A DNA stretch of 37,448 nucleotides from Acidobacteriota bacterium (GCA_017304135.1 JAFLBB010000045.1:1-37448), one strand, 5' to 3'; counted from the first letter of the stretch, positions 24,862-33,599 are shown. The notes: generated by a model not told the origin, from the sequence alone. Translations and numbers: made by a program.

Positions 24862-25734
24862 ATGAACTTTGAGCTCATCGCCTTCCGCTTTCACTTTGAG
24901 GCGGTTGAGCCGGTGTATTTCGGGGCGGGCAAGGCTGGGAATGTCATTCGCGGAGCCTTTGGCCTGCTATTTCGAGAGGCGGCGCGGCAGGTGGGGCAGC
25001 CCGAATTGTATGAGCGCATCTTTCAGCCGGCGCTCGAAGAGCAGGCGGCGCTCACGGAAAAGCTGGAAGGCCACGCGCCGAGCGGCTTAGGCGACCTGCC
25101 GAGGCCCTTCGTGTTTCGCGCGGCGCATCTGGATGGGCGCACGATCGGGCGGGGGCAGCCGTTCCACTTCGATCTGCATTTATTCGATACGCGCGACCCG
25201 GCCGTGGAGGCGTTCACGGGGGCGTTTGCGCGGGTGGCTGAAGCCGGGCTGGGGGCGAACCGCTCGAAGGCGGCCCTGCGGTCGGCTGAGCACCGGTTGG
25301 TGCAGTTGAGCTTGATGCCCAAGCGGGGGCATGTGGACCGTGTGCGCGTGCGCTTCGCCACGCCGACGGAGATGAAGGCCGATGGTCGGCTGGTGACGGA
25401 GCCGCGGTTCCAGATTCTGATCAACCGCATTCGCGACCGTGTGTCGACGCTGCGGGCGTTGTATGGGGCGGGGCCGCTGGCGCTCGATTTCAAAGCCTTC
25501 TCCGAACGGGCCGAGGCGGTGGTGATCACGCGGTGTGAGATTGCGCGCAGTCCGGCGGCGAGGCGGTCATCGCGCACAGGGCAGACGCATCCCATTGGCG
25601 GGTTCGTCGGCGAGGTGGATTACGAAGGCGAGTTGAGCGAGTTTGTGCCGTATTTGGAAGCGGCGCGGTGGACGGGCGTGGGGCGGCACACGGTGTGGGG
25701 CAACGGGGTGATTGAGGTGGAGGCGGTGACGTGA
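24862..25734 (+). CDS. Isolated Cas6-like RAMP endoribonuclease (PF10040 type)
   Basis: 290 aa, the usual length for Cas6. Family marks: an N-terminal ferredoxin-like RAMP start with NVIRGAFGLLFREAAR (residues about 27-42), a SGLGDLPRPFVFRAAHLDG segment that corresponds to the family's PPPFV region, and a C-terminal block (about 243-282) TGQTHPIGGFVGEVDYEG ... GVGRHTVWGNG, which matches the PF10040 glycine-rich loop. In Cas6 this loop binds the crRNA repeat hairpin. The CxxC-type Cys cluster common near residue 45-65 of related proteins is absent here. No CRISPR array, cas1/2 or effector is in the window: neighbours are a TonB receptor and etfA. Activity on RNA is inferred only. It could be a domesticated RAMP with another RNA target. 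Confidence 0.78.
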   Translation: MNFELIAFRFHFEAVEPVYFGAGKAGNVIRGAFGLLFREAARQVGQPELYERIFQPALEEQAALTEKLEGHAPSGLGDLPRPFVFRAAHLDGRTIGRGQPFHFDLHLFDTRDPAVEAFTGAFARVAEAGLGANRSKAALRSAEHRLVQLSLMPKRGHVDRVRVRFATPTEMKADGRLVTEPRFQILINRIRDRVSTLRALYGAGPLALDFKAFSERAEAVVITRCEIARSPAARRSSRTGQTHPIGGFVGEVDYEGELSEFVPYLEAARWTGVGRHTVWGNGVIEVEAVT

Positions 25735-25737
25735 GCC

Positions 25738-26715
25738 TCAGCCCTTCGCCTTCTTCACAGCCTCGGTAAGCGCGGGGACGACCTCAAAGAGATCGCCGAC
25801 GATGCCGTAGTCGGCGACGTCGAAGATGGGGGCGTTGGGGTCCTTGTTGATGGCCACGATCGTCTTCGAACCCTTCATGCCGACGAGGTGCTGGATGGCG
25901 CCGGAGATGCCGAGGGCGATGTAGACCTTGGGGCTGACGGTTTGGCCGCTGGAGCCGACCTGGCGTTCCATGGGCAGCCAGCCGTTGTCGCAGATGGGGC
26001 GCGAGGCGGCCATTTCGGCGCCAAGGGCCTGGGCAAGAGCTTCGGCGACGGGGAGATTCTCCTGCTCCTTGATGCCGCGGCCGACGCTGACGATGAGGTC
26101 GGCGCTGGAGAGGTCGACGGCGCGCGAGGATTCGCGGAAGGGCATTTCGGACTTGGCGCGAATCGACGACTCGTGCAACTCGGGTTCAAAGACCTCGACG
26201 GGCGCGCTGCCATCGACAACGGCTTCGGCGCGATAGGCGCCGGCCTGGATGGAAGCAAAGTGGGGGCCGTCGCCCAGGCAGCGGTAATCGGCGTTGAGCT
26301 TGCCCTGGAAGAGCTGGCGCACCAGGACGAGACCGCCGGCTTCGGGGCGCACTCTAACTACGTCGGAGACGAGCGTGCGGCCAAGGCGTGTGGCAAGCTT
26401 GGGGGCGAAGTCGCGCACCTGGTAGGTGTGTGGGAAGAGGACGAGGGTGGGCTGTTCGCGCTCGATGAGTTGGGTGAGCGCGGCCGTGAAGCCGTCGGCG
26501 GTGTAGGCGCCGAGCAGGCCGTGTTCGATCGAGATGGCCTTGGCGAGCTGACGCGCGGAGAGCTCCTGGGAAAGCGCCGAGGTGTTGTCGCCGACGACAA
26601 CAGCGATGGCGCCTGTGCCGAGCGCGGCGGCAATCTCCTGGCCCGCGGCGAGGGCTTCCCACGACATGCGGTGCCAGCGGCCGCCGGTTTGTTCCATTAC
26701 GACGAGCACGCTCAT
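25738..26715 (-). CDS. etfA: Electron transfer flavoprotein alpha subunit
   Basis: FAD-binding subunit of the ETF dimer, 325 aa. The N-terminal half carries the domain shared with EtfB. The C-terminal FAD domain shows [73 protein letters not shown] and [18 protein letters not shown], all typical ETF alpha elements. ETF takes electrons from acyl-CoA and other dehydrogenases and passes them to ETF:quinone oxidoreductase. Its ATG overlaps the etfB stop by 4 bp (ATGA). It ends 3 bp from the convergent Cas6-like gene. Confidence 0.95.
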   Translation of the reverse strand: MSVLVVMEQTGGRWHRMSWEALAAGQEIAAALGTGAIAVVVGDNTSALSQELSARQLAKAISIEHGLLGAYTADGFTAALTQLIEREQPTLVLFPHTYQVRDFAPKLATRLGRTLVSDVVRVRPEAGGLVLVRQLFQGKLNADYRCLGDGPHFASIQAGAYRAEAVVDGSAPVEVFEPELHESSIRAKSEMPFRESSRAVDLSSADLIVSVGRGIKEQENLPVAEALAQALGAEMAASRPICDNGWLPMERQVGSSGQTVSPKVYIALGISGAIQHLVGMKGSKTIVAINKDPNAPIFDVADYGIVGDLFEVVPALTEAVKKAKG

Positions 26716-27482
26716 AGCACCCTCACCTCGCGCTGGAGTTTTTCGACGAGTTGGGCTGCCTGCTCCTGGGGCGAGCCTTCGAGCATGACCGTTTGTTTCG
26801 AGCGCGACGGCGCGTAGACCTTTTCGATGGTGACGCCGGCCTGCAGGTTCACGCCGAGTTCGGCGGCCGTGGTGGCCTTCACCTCTTTCGTGCGCGCCTT
26901 CTTGATGCCCATCAGCGTGGCGTAGCGCAGCTTGTTGATGCCGCTTTGGATGGTAAGCACGGCGGGCAGGGGCAAGGTGATGTGCTGGAACCAGCCGTCT
27001 TCGAGCTCGCGTTTGACGCGGATGGAGCCGTCCAAGGCTTCCACCTGCATGATGATGGTGGCGTGCGGCAGGCCGAGCAGTTCGGCCACGACGACGCCGG
27101 TTTGGCCGTAGCCGAAATCGTCGGACTGGAGGCCGGTCAGGACGAGGTCAGGGGATTCGGCGGCGATGGCCTTGGCGAGCAACTGGCCAAGGTGGAAGCT
27201 GTCGGCCGCTTCGAGATTGTCTTCGACGATGTGGACGGCGCGGTCTGCCCCCTTCGCAAGAGCCTCGCGGATGGAGGAAGAGGCGCGGTCGGGTCCGGCG
27301 CAGAGGGCGATGACCTCGCCGCCGTGCTTTTCGCGCAACTGCAGCGCCTCTTCGAGGGCGTAGGCGTCGGGCTCGTTGATCTCGTAGGTGAGGTCGGTGG
27401 AATCGATCCAGGTTCCCGAGGCGGAGGTCTTCAACTGCGAATCGCGCGAGGGGACCTGTTTGATGGCAACAAGGATTTTCAT
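26712..27482 (-). CDS. etfB: Electron transfer flavoprotein beta subunit
   Basis: AMP-containing subunit of ETF, 256 aa. N-terminal MKILVAIKQVPSRDSQLK, then LTYEINEPDAYALEEALQLR, then SPDLVLTGLQSDDFGYGQTG and LGLPHATIIMQVEA around the nucleotide site, and the ETF beta signature RYATLMGIKKARTKEV near residue 185-200. Partner of etfA. The start is 21 bp after the fabF stop. A GGAG site lies 12 bases before the ATG, in the loop of a hairpin at 27488-27503. Confidence 0.95.
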   Translation of the reverse strand: MKILVAIKQVPSRDSQLKTSASGTWIDSTDLTYEINEPDAYALEEALQLREKHGGEVIALCAGPDRASSSIREALAKGADRAVHIVEDNLEAADSFHLGQLLAKAIAAESPDLVLTGLQSDDFGYGQTGVVVAELLGLPHATIIMQVEALDGSIRVKRELEDGWFQHITLPLPAVLTIQSGINKLRYATLMGIKKARTKEVKATTAAELGVNLQAGVTIEKVYAPSRSKQTVMLEGSPQEQAAQLVEKLQREVRVL

Positions 27483-27487
27483 GGAGC

Positions 27488-27503
27488 GCCGCCCTCCGGC
27501 GGC
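27488..27503 (-). other. Hairpin between fabF and etfB presenting a ribosome-binding site
   Basis: On the minus strand GCCGCC GGAG GGCGGC: six G-C pairs around a GGAG tetraloop, immediately after the fabF TAA and ending 5 bases before the etfB ATG. The loop is the best Shine-Dalgarno for etfB, though at a slightly long spacing. There is no T-run. Confidence 0.5.
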
Positions 27504-28748
27504 TTATCCGTCGAAGCGCTTGAAGATGAGGCAGCCGTTGGTGCCGCCGAAACCGAAGGAGTTGCTGAGGGCGTAGTCGATCTTCAGGTCGCGGGCAGCG
27601 CCGACGACGAAGTTGAGGCCGGAGCAATCGGGGTCGATGGTTTCGAGGTTGATGGTGGGAGGGGCCACCTGTTCGCCGATGCCGAGCACGGTGACGCCGG
27701 CTTCGAGGCCGCCCGCGCCGCCCAGCAGGTGGCCGGTCATGGACTTGGTGGAGCTGATGGCCATCTTCATGGCGTGGTCGCCGAAGCAGGAGCGGAGGGC
27801 GAGGGCTTCCAACTGGTCGCCGACGGGGGTGGAGGTGGCGTGGGCGTTGATGTAGTCGATCTGTTCGGGGTTGATCCCGGCGTCTTTGAGCGCTTTGCGC
27901 ATGACGCGGATGATGCCTTCGCCTGTTTCCGAGCCGGCGGTGATGTGATAGGCGTCCGAGGTCATGCCGTAGCCGACGATTTCGGCGAGGATGTTGGCGC
28001 CGCGCTTCTTGGCGAACTCGAGTTCCTCGATGACGAGGATGCCGGCGCCTTCGCCGACGACGAAGCCGTCGCGGTCATGGTCCCACGGGCGCGAGGCGCG
28101 CTCAGGCTCATCGTTGCGGGTGGAAAGGGCGCGCATGGCGGCAAAACCGCCGACGCCGAGCGGGGTGATGGTGGCTTCGGCGCCGCCGCAGATCATGGCC
28201 AGGGCCTCGCCGCGCTGCACGAGGCGGAAGGAATCGCCAATGGAGTGGGCGCTGGTGGCACAGGCGGTGGCGGTGGCCGAATTGGGCCCCTTGGCGCCGT
28301 ACTTGATGGACACATGGCCCGAAGCCAGGTTGACGATGGAGGCCGGGATGAAGAACGGCGAGATGCGGCTGGGGCCCTTTTCGAGCAGAATCTTGTGTTC
28401 GCGCTCGATCACTTCAAAGCCGCCGATGCCGCTGCCGATGTAGACGCCGACGTCCTCGGCGATGTCGTCGGTGACCTCCAACCCGCTTTGCTCCATGGCA
28501 AACTGCGAAGCCACGATGCCGAAGTGAATGAATCGCCCCATCTTGCGCGATTCCTTCTTTTCGATCCACAGCAGCGGGTCAAAGTCCGGCACTTCGCCCG
28601 CAATACGGGCGCTGAAGCCGGTGGTGTCGAACTGCTGGATGCGGCGGATGCCGCTCCGGCCGTTCTTCACGCCGTCCCACGTCTTTTGGGTGCCGATGCC
28701 CAGCGCGGACACAAGTCCGACGCCAGTAACCACAACTCTCCGTGCCAA
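27504..28748 (-). CDS. fabF: 3-oxoacyl-[acyl-carrier-protein] synthase II
   Basis: Condensing enzyme of fatty-acid elongation, 414 aa from a TTG start. Cys163 (TATACATSAHSIGD) and the two active-site His residues (NAHATSTPVGD and TGHLLGGAGG) form the thiolase-fold Cys-His-His triad. The choice of TTG 28748 is supported by GGAG 7 bases upstream, by the family start RRVVVTGVGLVSALG, and by the Cys falling at residue 163 as in E. coli FabF. Upstream in-frame sequence is not conserved. AcpP lies 91 bp upstream and the ETF genes follow directly. Confidence 0.94.
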   Translation of the reverse strand: MARRVVVTGVGLVSALGIGTQKTWDGVKNGRSGIRRIQQFDTTGFSARIAGEVPDFDPLLWIEKKESRKMGRFIHFGIVASQFAMEQSGLEVTDDIAEDVGVYIGSGIGGFEVIEREHKILLEKGPSRISPFFIPASIVNLASGHVSIKYGAKGPNSATATACATSAHSIGDSFRLVQRGEALAMICGGAEATITPLGVGGFAAMRALSTRNDEPERASRPWDHDRDGFVVGEGAGILVIEELEFAKKRGANILAEIVGYGMTSDAYHITAGSETGEGIIRVMRKALKDAGINPEQIDYINAHATSTPVGDQLEALALRSCFGDHAMKMAISSTKSMTGHLLGGAGGLEAGVTVLGIGEQVAPPTINLETIDPDCSGLNFVVGAARDLKIDYALSNSFGFGGTNGCLIFKRFDG

Positions 28749-28839
28749 ATCCTGTCTCCGTGAAGGAACCGCGAGCACGGCGTGCTCAGCGGCGGGCACA
28801 ATAGGGCCTCAGCCGCGCCGCCGCGCGAGCAGGGGTTCG

Positions 28840-29073
28840 CTACTTCTTCTTGCTTTTGATGTATTCGACAGCGTCTTTAACGGTGCCGATCTTCTCGGCA
28901 TCCTCGTCGGGAATGTCGAGGTCGAAGGCTTCTTCAAACGCCATGACGAGCTCAACGATATCGAGCGAGTCGGCGCCGAGGTCATCGACGAACGAGGCCG
29001 TATCGTCGACCTGCGCCTCATCCACACCCAACTGCTCGACGATGATCTGCTTTACTTTTTGTTCAACGGCCAT
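28840..29073 (-). CDS. acpP: Acyl carrier protein
   Basis: 77-aa acidic carrier for growing acyl chains. The DSL motif (ADSLDIVEL) has Ser36, the attachment site for 4'-phosphopantetheine. [16 protein letters not shown] and FVDDLGADS are standard ACP elements; the C-terminal KSKKK is more basic than usual. GGAGG lies 5 bases before ATG 29073. A promoter candidate lies 30-58 bases upstream. FabF follows downstream, the usual arrangement. Confidence 0.96.
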   Translation of the reverse strand: MAVEQKVKQIIVEQLGVDEAQVDDTASFVDDLGADSLDIVELVMAFEEAFDLDIPDEDAEKIGTVKDAVEYIKSKKK

Positions 29074-29102
29074 GGATCCTCCAGATGGTCCACAAAGATT
29101 TG

Positions 29103-29131
29103 AGTCTAGCGGGTAGGGCTAGCTGCCGCAA
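29103..29131 (-). promoter_or_regulatory. Promoter of acpP
   Basis: On the minus strand TTGCGG (29131-29126), 17 bases, TAGACT (29108-29103). The -10 overlaps the stop codon of the upstream small membrane protein. The predicted leader is about 23 bases and contains the GGAGG site. Confidence 0.5.
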
Positions 29132-29384
29132 GTGGGGGGCGGCGGCGCAGGCGGCCACGCAGCCACGCTTCGGCGGCGATCAACAACAACTGCAACGAGA
29201 TCAGGGCGCCGAGCCACAGGAATCCGGCAGCCGCCCATTGTACAGGAAGCAGGCTGATCGACTCGCCCCCGGCCGAGGTGGCCACCAGGCCGGGGCCGTA
29301 TTGAGCGGCGCGCAAGAGAAGCCACACGTCCAGGATGCAGAGCGAGAGGAGAAGGATTCGGACGGCCCACAGCGCGGCGTGCAT
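29106..29384 (-). CDS. Small two-helix membrane protein
   Basis: 92 aa, not recognised. Two hydrophobic segments, about residues 4-24 ([20 protein letters not shown]) and 47-68 ([20 protein letters not shown]), separated by a short polar loop, then an Arg-rich tail ([20 protein letters not shown]). The ATG lies 2 bases after the stop of the UlaG-like gene (TAGGAATG), so translation is very likely coupled. A longer frame in antisense register upstream is not credible. The positively charged C-terminus predicts a cytoplasmic tail. Function unknown; it may simply be a membrane partner of the preceding enzyme or transporter. Confidence 0.6.
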   Translation of the reverse strand: MHAALWAVRILLLSLCILDVWLLLRAAQYGPGLVATSAGGESISLLPVQWAAAGFLWLGALISLQLLLIAAEAWLRGRLRRRPPLAAASPTR

Positions 29385-29386
29385 TC

Positions 29387-30166
29387 CTAGGCCTCGATGA
29401 GAAAGGGTTCGGCGTGGTTGAGCCGGCAGTAGGCGACGTTGGGGGCGCGCAGCAGAAGCGAGGCGCGGAACTGGCGCGGGTCGACGGCGTTGTCGGCGAA
29501 CATGTCGTAGTGGCAGGGGATGGCCAGGCGCGGCTGGATCTTGCCGGCGATGTCGGCGGCTTCCCAGTGCGACATGTTGTTGAAGCCGCCGTTGATGCAG
29601 GTGATCATGACGTCGGGCTTGTGTTTGGCGGCCGAGACAAGGAGTTCGGTGTGGTCGGTGTCGCCGGTGATGTAGACGCGCGGGCCGTTGGCGAAGGAGA
29701 AGACGAAGCCCATGTGGTTGAGGTCGGTCGCATCGGTGGGCAAGGCGAATGTGCCGCGGATCTCGACGTCGCGGAAGCCGAGTTCGCAATCGGGCCACGA
29801 CATGTGGATGCGGTCGTCGGAGACGCCCTCGGCGCGGTAGATGCCGCAGGAGGGCGGCGGGCCGACGAAGGCCATGGTGTCTCTGTGGGCGAGGCGGCGG
29901 ATGGTTTCCGGGTCGGTGTGGTCCTGGTGGTTGTGGGTGCAGGTGAAGACGTCGAGGGAGAGCTCTTCGGGTTCGATGAAGACGGGCACCTGGCGCTTGG
30001 AGTCGAAGCCTTCGACGAGGTGGGCGCAGCTATCGGTGAGGTAGAGGTCGGTGGAGACGGTTGTTCCTTCGGGCGTTTTGAAAATGAAACCGTTCTGGCC
30101 GAGCCACCAGACGGCCACCGCGCGCTGGGGCACGCGGTAGTCGCGGATCTGTTGCATGAGGCTCAT
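29387..30166 (-). CDS. UlaG-like metallo-beta-lactamase-fold hydrolase
   Basis: 259 aa metal-dependent hydrolase. Metal-binding motif THNHQDHTD (HxHxDH) near residue 78, further ligands near YITGDTDHTE and IPCHYDMF. The N-terminal VAVWWLGQNGFIFKTPEG is typical of the group that contains UlaG (L-ascorbate-6-phosphate lactonase). No other ascorbate or PTS genes are present, so that exact substrate is unlikely to hold; a related lactone or phosphodiester is possible. It lies between the OPT transporter (12-bp gap) and a small membrane protein (2-bp gap). Fold is firm, substrate is not. Confidence 0.88.
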   Translation of the reverse strand: MSLMQQIRDYRVPQRAVAVWWLGQNGFIFKTPEGTTVSTDLYLTDSCAHLVEGFDSKRQVPVFIEPEELSLDVFTCTHNHQDHTDPETIRRLAHRDTMAFVGPPPSCGIYRAEGVSDDRIHMSWPDCELGFRDVEIRGTFALPTDATDLNHMGFVFSFANGPRVYITGDTDHTELLVSAAKHKPDVMITCINGGFNNMSHWEAADIAGKIQPRLAIPCHYDMFADNAVDPRQFRASLLLRAPNVAYCRLNHAEPFLIEA

Positions 30167-30178
30167 GGCGGGCCTCGC

Positions 30179-32194
30179 TTACATCATGGCCGCGGGCGGC
30201 GGCGGTTCATCGGCCGAACCGGCATAGCGCATGGGGACGATGATGAGCAGCGCGGCCATGAGGGCCAGCACGCCAAGGCCGGTGAAGTAAGAGGGGTGGG
30301 CGAGCAGCGCCGGCAGCGAGCTTTCAAAGAAGCGGATCGTGGCGTCCACCAGGCCCATCAGCGCTTCGCCGGCGATGAGGCCGCTGGCGGTGAGCACGCC
30401 GGCGTTTTCGATGCGGATGCGCTGGCCCTCGTTCATGCCCTTGCGGGCGGCGCGGCCGTCGGTGATCCAGCGGATGACGCCGCCGACGAAGATGGCAAAG
30501 GTGGTGCCGAGCGGGAGGTACATGCCGACGGCGACGAGCATGGGGCTGCGCACCTGGGCCATGATCATGCCGATGCCCATCATGATGCCGACGACGACCA
30601 GCGGCCACGGCATGTTGCCGCCGACGATGCCTTCAGCAAGCAGGGCCATCAGTCCGGCCTGGGGCGCCGAGAGTTGCGGATCGCCAAAGCCGGTGCCGCC
30701 AGCGTTGATGTTGCCCTGATGGAGGACCAGCAGCGGGAAGTACATGACGAGGCTGGCGCAGACGACGGCGACGAGTTCGACAATCTGAATCGTGCGCGGG
30801 GTGCCGCCGAGGATGTAGCCGGCTTTGAAGTCCTGCAGCAGTTCACCGGCGACGGCGCTGGAGACGCAGACGACGGCGGCCACGCCCAACACGGTGGCCA
30901 CACCCGAGGCTCCGGCCGCGCCCAGTGAGACCATGAGCAGCGCGGCGATGATGAGCGTGGAGAGGGTGAGTCCGGAGATGGGGTTGTTGGTGGAACCGAT
31001 CAAGCCGACGAGGCTTCCTGAAACAGTGGCGAAGAAGAAGCCGACGACGATCATGACGACGGCGGCGACCACGCCCACCAGCACGTTGCCGGACAGCGAG
31101 ATGTAGAGGGCGACCATGGCCAGGAACATCACGCCGATGAGGCCGAAGACAACCTTGGAGCTCATGTAGCGTTCGGTGCGCTGCAGTTTTTCCTGGGCCA
31201 CGGCATCGCCGCCCAACTCCTGGAAGGCGCGGCCGAGGCCGCTGGCGATGCTCTTGCGCATTTTGAAGAGTGTGTTGGCGGCGCCGACAAGCATGCCGCC
31301 GACGGCGATGGGACGCACGATGTAGCGCCACACCTCGCCGGCCATGGCGGACCAGCCCTCATCGCCGGAACCGGCGGGGATGTACTGCTGCAGGCTGGGT
31401 CCCATGAAGAAGAGGAGCAGCGGAACCATCAAGCCCCAGGCCAGCACGCCGCCGGCGAAGTTGAGGGCGGCGAGTTTGGGGCCGATGATGTAGCCGACGC
31501 CGACATAGGCCGGCGAGATGGCCGGACCGGCGAATTTGGTGGCCGCGCCGGTGGCGAGCAACTTGTCGCCGCCGAGCTTGACGACGCTCTTGCCGAGCTG
31601 GCCGATTTTGGTGATGAAGTCGTGTTCGACGTGGAAGAGGCGCATCGCGCCGAGCAGGTAGATGACGCCGCCGATGACCATGTTCCAGCCGAGGAGCTTG
31701 GCCGATTCGCCGGCGCGCTGTCCGGCCTTGTGGATCTCAGCGGCGGCAACGGATTCGGGGAAGGGCAGTTCGGGGTCCTCGACCATGACGCGGCGCATGA
31801 GCGAGACGAAGAGCACGCCGAGGATGCTGCCGGTGATCATGAGGACGGTGGATTTCCAATAGGCCTCGGCGGGGTTGAACGAGGCCCAGGCCTTGGAGAT
31901 GACAAAGGCGGGGATAGTGAAGATGGCGCCGGCGGCGACGGATTCGCCGATGGAGCCGGCGGTGCGGGCGAGGTTTTCTTCGAGGACGGAGGCTTTGAAG
32001 GCGCGCAGGACGGCCATGCCGATGACGGCCGCCGGGTAGGTGGCGGCGATGGTGATGCCGGCGCGCAGGCCGAGGTAGGCGTTGGCCGCGCCGAGGACGA
32101 TGGTGAGGATGAGGCCGACCAGCACGGCGCGCACCGTGAACTCGGTCATCTCCATGTTGACGGGCACGAACGGCTGGTGTTTGCGTTGGCTCAT
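30179..32194 (-). CDS. OPT-family oligopeptide transporter
   Basis: Integral membrane transporter of 671 aa with about 14-16 hydrophobic segments. Family landmarks: FTVRAVLVGLILTIVLGAAN at the start, AYLGLRAGITIAATYPAAVI, SNNPISGLTLS-like region (here GSTNNPISGLTLSTLIIAA), and a C-terminal MIMAQVRSPMLVAVGMYLPL. Members move di- and oligopeptides, or metal chelates, with proton symport. Length and layout fit the prokaryotic TIGR00733 branch. AGGAGGG lies 12 bases before ATG 32194 and a TGCTAAGAT -10 lies further upstream. It heads the seven-gene run to etfA. Confidence 0.93.
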   Translation of the reverse strand: MSQRKHQPFVPVNMEMTEFTVRAVLVGLILTIVLGAANAYLGLRAGITIAATYPAAVIGMAVLRAFKASVLEENLARTAGSIGESVAAGAIFTIPAFVISKAWASFNPAEAYWKSTVLMITGSILGVLFVSLMRRVMVEDPELPFPESVAAAEIHKAGQRAGESAKLLGWNMVIGGVIYLLGAMRLFHVEHDFITKIGQLGKSVVKLGGDKLLATGAATKFAGPAISPAYVGVGYIIGPKLAALNFAGGVLAWGLMVPLLLFFMGPSLQQYIPAGSGDEGWSAMAGEVWRYIVRPIAVGGMLVGAANTLFKMRKSIASGLGRAFQELGGDAVAQEKLQRTERYMSSKVVFGLIGVMFLAMVALYISLSGNVLVGVVAAVVMIVVGFFFATVSGSLVGLIGSTNNPISGLTLSTLIIAALLMVSLGAAGASGVATVLGVAAVVCVSSAVAGELLQDFKAGYILGGTPRTIQIVELVAVVCASLVMYFPLLVLHQGNINAGGTGFGDPQLSAPQAGLMALLAEGIVGGNMPWPLVVVGIMMGIGMIMAQVRSPMLVAVGMYLPLGTTFAIFVGGVIRWITDGRAARKGMNEGQRIRIENAGVLTASGLIAGEALMGLVDATIRFFESSLPALLAHPSYFTGLGVLALMAALLIIVPMRYAGSADEPPPPAAMM

Positions 32195-32229
32195 GGGCGC
32201 ACTCCCTCCTGGAAGCGAATGAAGGCAAT

Positions 32230-32238
32230 ATCTTAGCA
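32230..32238 (-). promoter_or_regulatory. Extended -10 upstream of the OPT transporter
   Basis: TGCTAAGAT on the minus strand, about 36 bases before ATG 32194, giving a normal leader with AGGAGGG. It uses the same TGCTAnnnT core as the leaderless genes. No -35 recognised. Confidence 0.45.
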
Positions 32239-32279
32239 GGACGCGGCGGGAGACAGGCGGTTTCGACGGGTTGCGCGGC

Positions 32280-33575
32280 TTACCGTGTCTGGCGCGAGAA
32301 CACGGCCTTCAGCAACGGCGGGGTCATCATCGTGGTGAGCATCACCATCACGACCATCGCCGAAACCACGCTGGCCGGGAAGACGGGTTCGCCCGCGACC
32401 TTCAACGAAGCGGCGATGCCGACAAAGATCAGGCCGACCTCGCCGCGCGGGATCATGCCGACGCCAACCACGAGGCGGTGGAGCCCCTTTTCGACGACGC
32501 CGAACAGGGAGATGATCTTGCCGGCGATGGCGACCACGGTGAGCAGGGCGGCAAATTCGAGCACCTGGAGCGAGGCGAAGGTGCGGAGGTCGATCTTGAG
32601 GCCCATCATGACGAAGAAGACGGGGACGAAGATCATCGACATGGGGCGGATGTACTGGTCGAGTGGCGGCTCCTTGGCGTGGAAGGCCTGGTAGTCGGCT
32701 TCTTCGAGGACAAGGCCCGCGGCGAACGCGCCGACGATGGGGGCCAGTCCCATGGCGCCGGCCAGCGCCGAGAGGGCGAAGCAGAAGCTGACGGCCATGG
32801 CCAGCGGCAGGCCGTGGACGCGGAAGTGTGTGGCGAACTGGAGGGCGCGCAGGTGGACGTAGCGGCCGATGAAGATCGCTCCGCCGAGGAAGGCGACGGC
32901 TTTGCCGATGATGATGGCGACGGGGGTGAGTTCGAGGGCGGCATTGCCGTTGGAGGCCAGCGAGCTGACCATGCCGCTGACGACGGCGAGGACGATCAGG
33001 CCCAGCACGTCGTCGATGACGGCGGCGCCGAGGACGATTTTGGCTTCACGCGAATCGGTGCGGTTGAGGTCCTTCAACACGCGCGCCGTGATGCCGACGC
33101 TGGTGGCCGAAAGCGTTGCGCCCGAGAAAAGATGCAGCCACCAGCCGCCCTGCGGGAACAGGAAGAGGGAGACGCCGTAGCCTAGGCCCATCGGGGCGAC
33201 GACGCCGATGGCGGCCACCAGGAAGGCCGATTTGCCCACCGAGATGAGGTCAGCCAGGCGCGATTCGAAGCCGACCTCGAACAGCAGCAGGATGACACCC
33301 ATCTCGGCCATGGCGGCGAGGATGGCGTCGTGGTGGAGGAAGTCGAACCAGGGCAGGCCGACGAGCACGGCGTTGCCCAGCAGGACGCCGGCCGTGAGTT
33401 CGCCCAGCACGGCGGGCTGGTGGATGCGTTCGGCCAGTTCGCCGCCCAGTTTGGCCGCCGTGAGCACGATGGCGAAACCGAAGAGAAAGGCGATCATCTC
33501 CGCGCCGTGTTCGCCGCCGGCGGCCCAGAGTGAGGGCGACGCAGCGGCCATCGCCAGGAGTAGGTTTCGCTTCAT
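32280..33575 (-). CDS. CPA2-family cation:proton antiporter
   Basis: A 431-aa membrane protein with about 12-13 helices. The start MKRNLLLAMAAASPSLWA may be a signal-like first helix, followed by EMIAFLFGFAIVLTAAKLGG. The VIDDVLGLIVLAVV motif has the Asp pair expected for electrogenic CPA2 exchangers, and PIVGAFAAGLVLEEADY and IGVVAPMGLGYG are typical. Na+/H+ or K+/H+ exchange is likely; the ion is not decided. It lacks a C-terminal TrkA-N domain, unlike KefB/C. The ATG lies 24 bp from the start of the divergent metal ATPase. A TATCCT hexamer is 12 bases upstream and no Shine-Dalgarno is clear. Confidence 0.9.
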   Translation of the reverse strand: MKRNLLLAMAAASPSLWAAGGEHGAEMIAFLFGFAIVLTAAKLGGELAERIHQPAVLGELTAGVLLGNAVLVGLPWFDFLHHDAILAAMAEMGVILLLFEVGFESRLADLISVGKSAFLVAAIGVVAPMGLGYGVSLFLFPQGGWWLHLFSGATLSATSVGITARVLKDLNRTDSREAKIVLGAAVIDDVLGLIVLAVVSGMVSSLASNGNAALELTPVAIIIGKAVAFLGGAIFIGRYVHLRALQFATHFRVHGLPLAMAVSFCFALSALAGAMGLAPIVGAFAAGLVLEEADYQAFHAKEPPLDQYIRPMSMIFVPVFFVMMGLKIDLRTFASLQVLEFAALLTVVAIAGKIISLFGVVEKGLHRLVVGVGMIPRGEVGLIFVGIAASLKVAGEPVFPASVVSAMVVMVMLTTMMTPPLLKAVFSRQTR

Positions 33576-33586
33576 GAGGAAACTTT

Positions 33587-33593
33587 TAGGATA
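33587..33593. promoter_or_regulatory. Overlapping divergent -10 elements (antiporter and metal ATPase)
   Basis: Plus strand TAGGAT at 33587-33592, 7 bases before GTG 33600. Minus strand TATCCT at 33593-33588, 12 bases before ATG 33575. The two hexamers share almost the same base pairs, so the two promoters should exclude each other. -35 sites for both would lie inside the opposite gene. Confidence 0.35.
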
Positions 33594-33599
33594 ACAACG

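Noticed and set aside
26751..28763. A 670-codon plus-strand frame across etfB and fabF
   Set aside because: Antisense shadow of two well-identified enzymes.
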